Part shown: in pieces, positions 63,254-64,000 of the stretch
Layout: every line of letters begins with the position of its first letter
How positions within the stretch are numbered: the stretch's first letter is position 1
Assembly: GCA_027923965.1 (NCBI GenBank)
Contig: AP026969.1
Location: forward strand, 3,286,001 to 3,350,000
Length of the DNA stretch: 64,000 nucleotides
Source of the DNA: Comamonadaceae bacterium OS-1
Lineage (GTDB): Bacteria; Pseudomonadota; Gammaproteobacteria; Burkholderiales; Burkholderiaceae_C
Direction: 5' to 3'
Program-made: the position numbers and the translations under genes
The notes under the pieces: model-generated
Database searches by the model: none
The model's input: only the letters and a program-made list of their open reading frames with translations
What the model was told of the DNA's origin: nothing

Positions 63254-64000
63254 ATGTCCAGCCGATCCATCCCCCGCCCCGTTGACGCAGAACTGACCCC
63301 GCTGCGCCAGCGCTGTTCACGGGCGGTGGCGCGTTGGGGCGTGTGGCGCACCACGCTGGCGATGAGCGCGGTGGTGTCGCTGCTGTCGCTGGTGCTGACC
63401 TACGGCTACATCCGCGCGCTGGGCTACGACACCATGGGCGAGGCGTTTTTCATCTCGCTGCTGGTGCCGCTGCCCATGACCGTGCTGACCGGTTGGGCGA
63501 TTTTTTCGCTGATCGTGGCGCTGGAGCAGGCCCGGCATGTGGCCCATGTGCAGTCCATCACCGACAGCCTGACCGGTCTGGCCAACCGCCGCCACTTCGT
63601 CCACACGGCCCAGCGCGAGCTCGACCTGGCCCTGCGCCACCGCCTGCCCCTGGCCTTGCTGATCCTGGACATCGACCACTTCAAGCGCGTCAACGACACC
63701 CACGGCCACGACGCGGGCGACAAGGTGCTGGTGGAGGTGGCCCGCCGCTGCGCCCAGGGCCTGCGCACCACCGACCTGCTGGCGCGATGGGGTGGCGAAG
63801 AATTTGTGGTGCTGCTGCCCAACACGCCGCTGGAACACGCCCGCCAACTGGCCGAGCGCATGCGCGAAGCCGTGGCCTTTTCGGCCCAGCTCCACGCACC
63901 CAAGGATGCGGTACGCGTCACCATCAGCATGGGTGCGGCGGGCATGGCCGAAGGCGAACCCATGACCCTGGATGCCCTGGTACAGGCCGCCGACAACGCC
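63254..64000 (+). CDS. Membrane diguanylate cyclase (3' end cut by window)
   Basis: 249 codons are visible. Two hydrophobic segments (about 34-52 and 68-92) precede a GGDEF domain with the active GGEEF motif at 180-184. The I-site RTTD (171-174) lies exactly five residues upstream, so unlike the other two cyclases in this window this one keeps canonical product inhibition. It lacks a PAS domain. The ATG at 63254 starts before the first membrane helix. It is 57 bases after ugpQ and may be independent of it. Confidence 0.9.
   Translation, partial: MSSRSIPRPVDAELTPLRQRCSRAVARWGVWRTTLAMSAVVSLLSLVLTYGYIRALGYDTMGEAFFISLLVPLPMTVLTGWAIFSLIVALEQARHVAHVQSITDSLTGLANRRHFVHTAQRELDLALRHRLPLALLILDIDHFKRVNDTHGHDAGDKVLVEVARRCAQGLRTTDLLARWGGEEFVVLLPNTPLEHARQLAERMREAVAFSAQLHAPKDAVRVTISMGAAGMAEGEPMTLDALVQAADNA

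Noticed and set aside
1..64000. CRISPR arrays, tRNA, rRNA and insertion sequences
   Set aside because: No regularly spaced direct repeats, cloverleaf, rRNA sequence or transposase frame was seen by reading both strands.

Overview
The window is GC-rich, densely coding bacterial chromosome. Its family content (TrxC-type thioredoxin, DUF3579 next to argD, a kynBUA operon, DUF1800/DUF1501 pair, ugp operon with ugpQ) and a characteristic dispersed intergenic repeat suggest a betaproteobacterium of the order Burkholderiales, most likely Comamonadaceae (Rhodoferax/Acidovorax-like). That placement is an inference from gene content. No rRNA, tRNA, CRISPR array or recognisable transposase was seen.

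Layout. 1-8.3 kb: small housekeeping and accessory genes (flavin/2Fe-2S reductase cut by the left edge, SDR, M14 peptidase, thioredoxin 2, old yellow enzyme, EVE protein, two small unknowns, a PAS-GGDEF cyclase, DUF924, TerB-like). 8.3-18.7 kb: a fused membrane/spermidine-synthase protein, an M23 peptidase, a membrane GGDEF cyclase, polA, and a divergent MHS transporter / IclR regulator pair. 18.9-28.2 kb: PBP1A, DUF1800 plus DUF1501, an EamA transporter, a ferric-reductase-like protein divergent from a TetR regulator, and a GMC oxidoreductase. 28.4-31.7 kb: an accessory island in which a hipB-like gene and a decayed hipA fragment are followed by an AT-richer two-gene ATPase + HNH module resembling Septu (PtuAB), with an unusual N-terminal extension on the ATPase. 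32.3-37.8 kb: a LysR gene divergent from a three-gene operon (aminoadipate-semialdehyde dehydrogenase, DAO-type FAD oxidase, ThDP enzyme), probably lysine/pipecolate-type catabolism. 37.9-42.3 kb: DUF4019, GST, FmdB-like protein, a chemoreceptor behind a perfect FNR-type site, and a ZIP metal transporter. 42.3-45.1 kb: kynBUA (tryptophan to anthranilate). 45.3-53.3 kb: a seven-gene operon (ureohydrolase, TIM-barrel, 2OG-Fe(II) oxygenase, amino-acid-type ABC transporter with fused permease-ATPase, class II aldolase, 2-hydroxyacid dehydrogenase) divergent from a LysR gene, which looks like an uncharacterised route for a guanidino compound. 53.4-56.5 kb: argD-argF-ykgJ-like operon divergent from a DUF3579 gene. 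56.5-64 kb: a chemoreceptor, the ugpBAE-ugpCQ glycerol-3-phosphate system behind a Pho box, and a third GGDEF cyclase running off the right edge.

Across the window at least eleven copies of a roughly 55-80 bp palindromic repeat lie between genes, often starting within a few bases of a stop codon. The best candidates for something new are the ATPase+HNH module in the broken hipBA locus, the repeat family, and the ureohydrolase/2OG-oxygenase operon.
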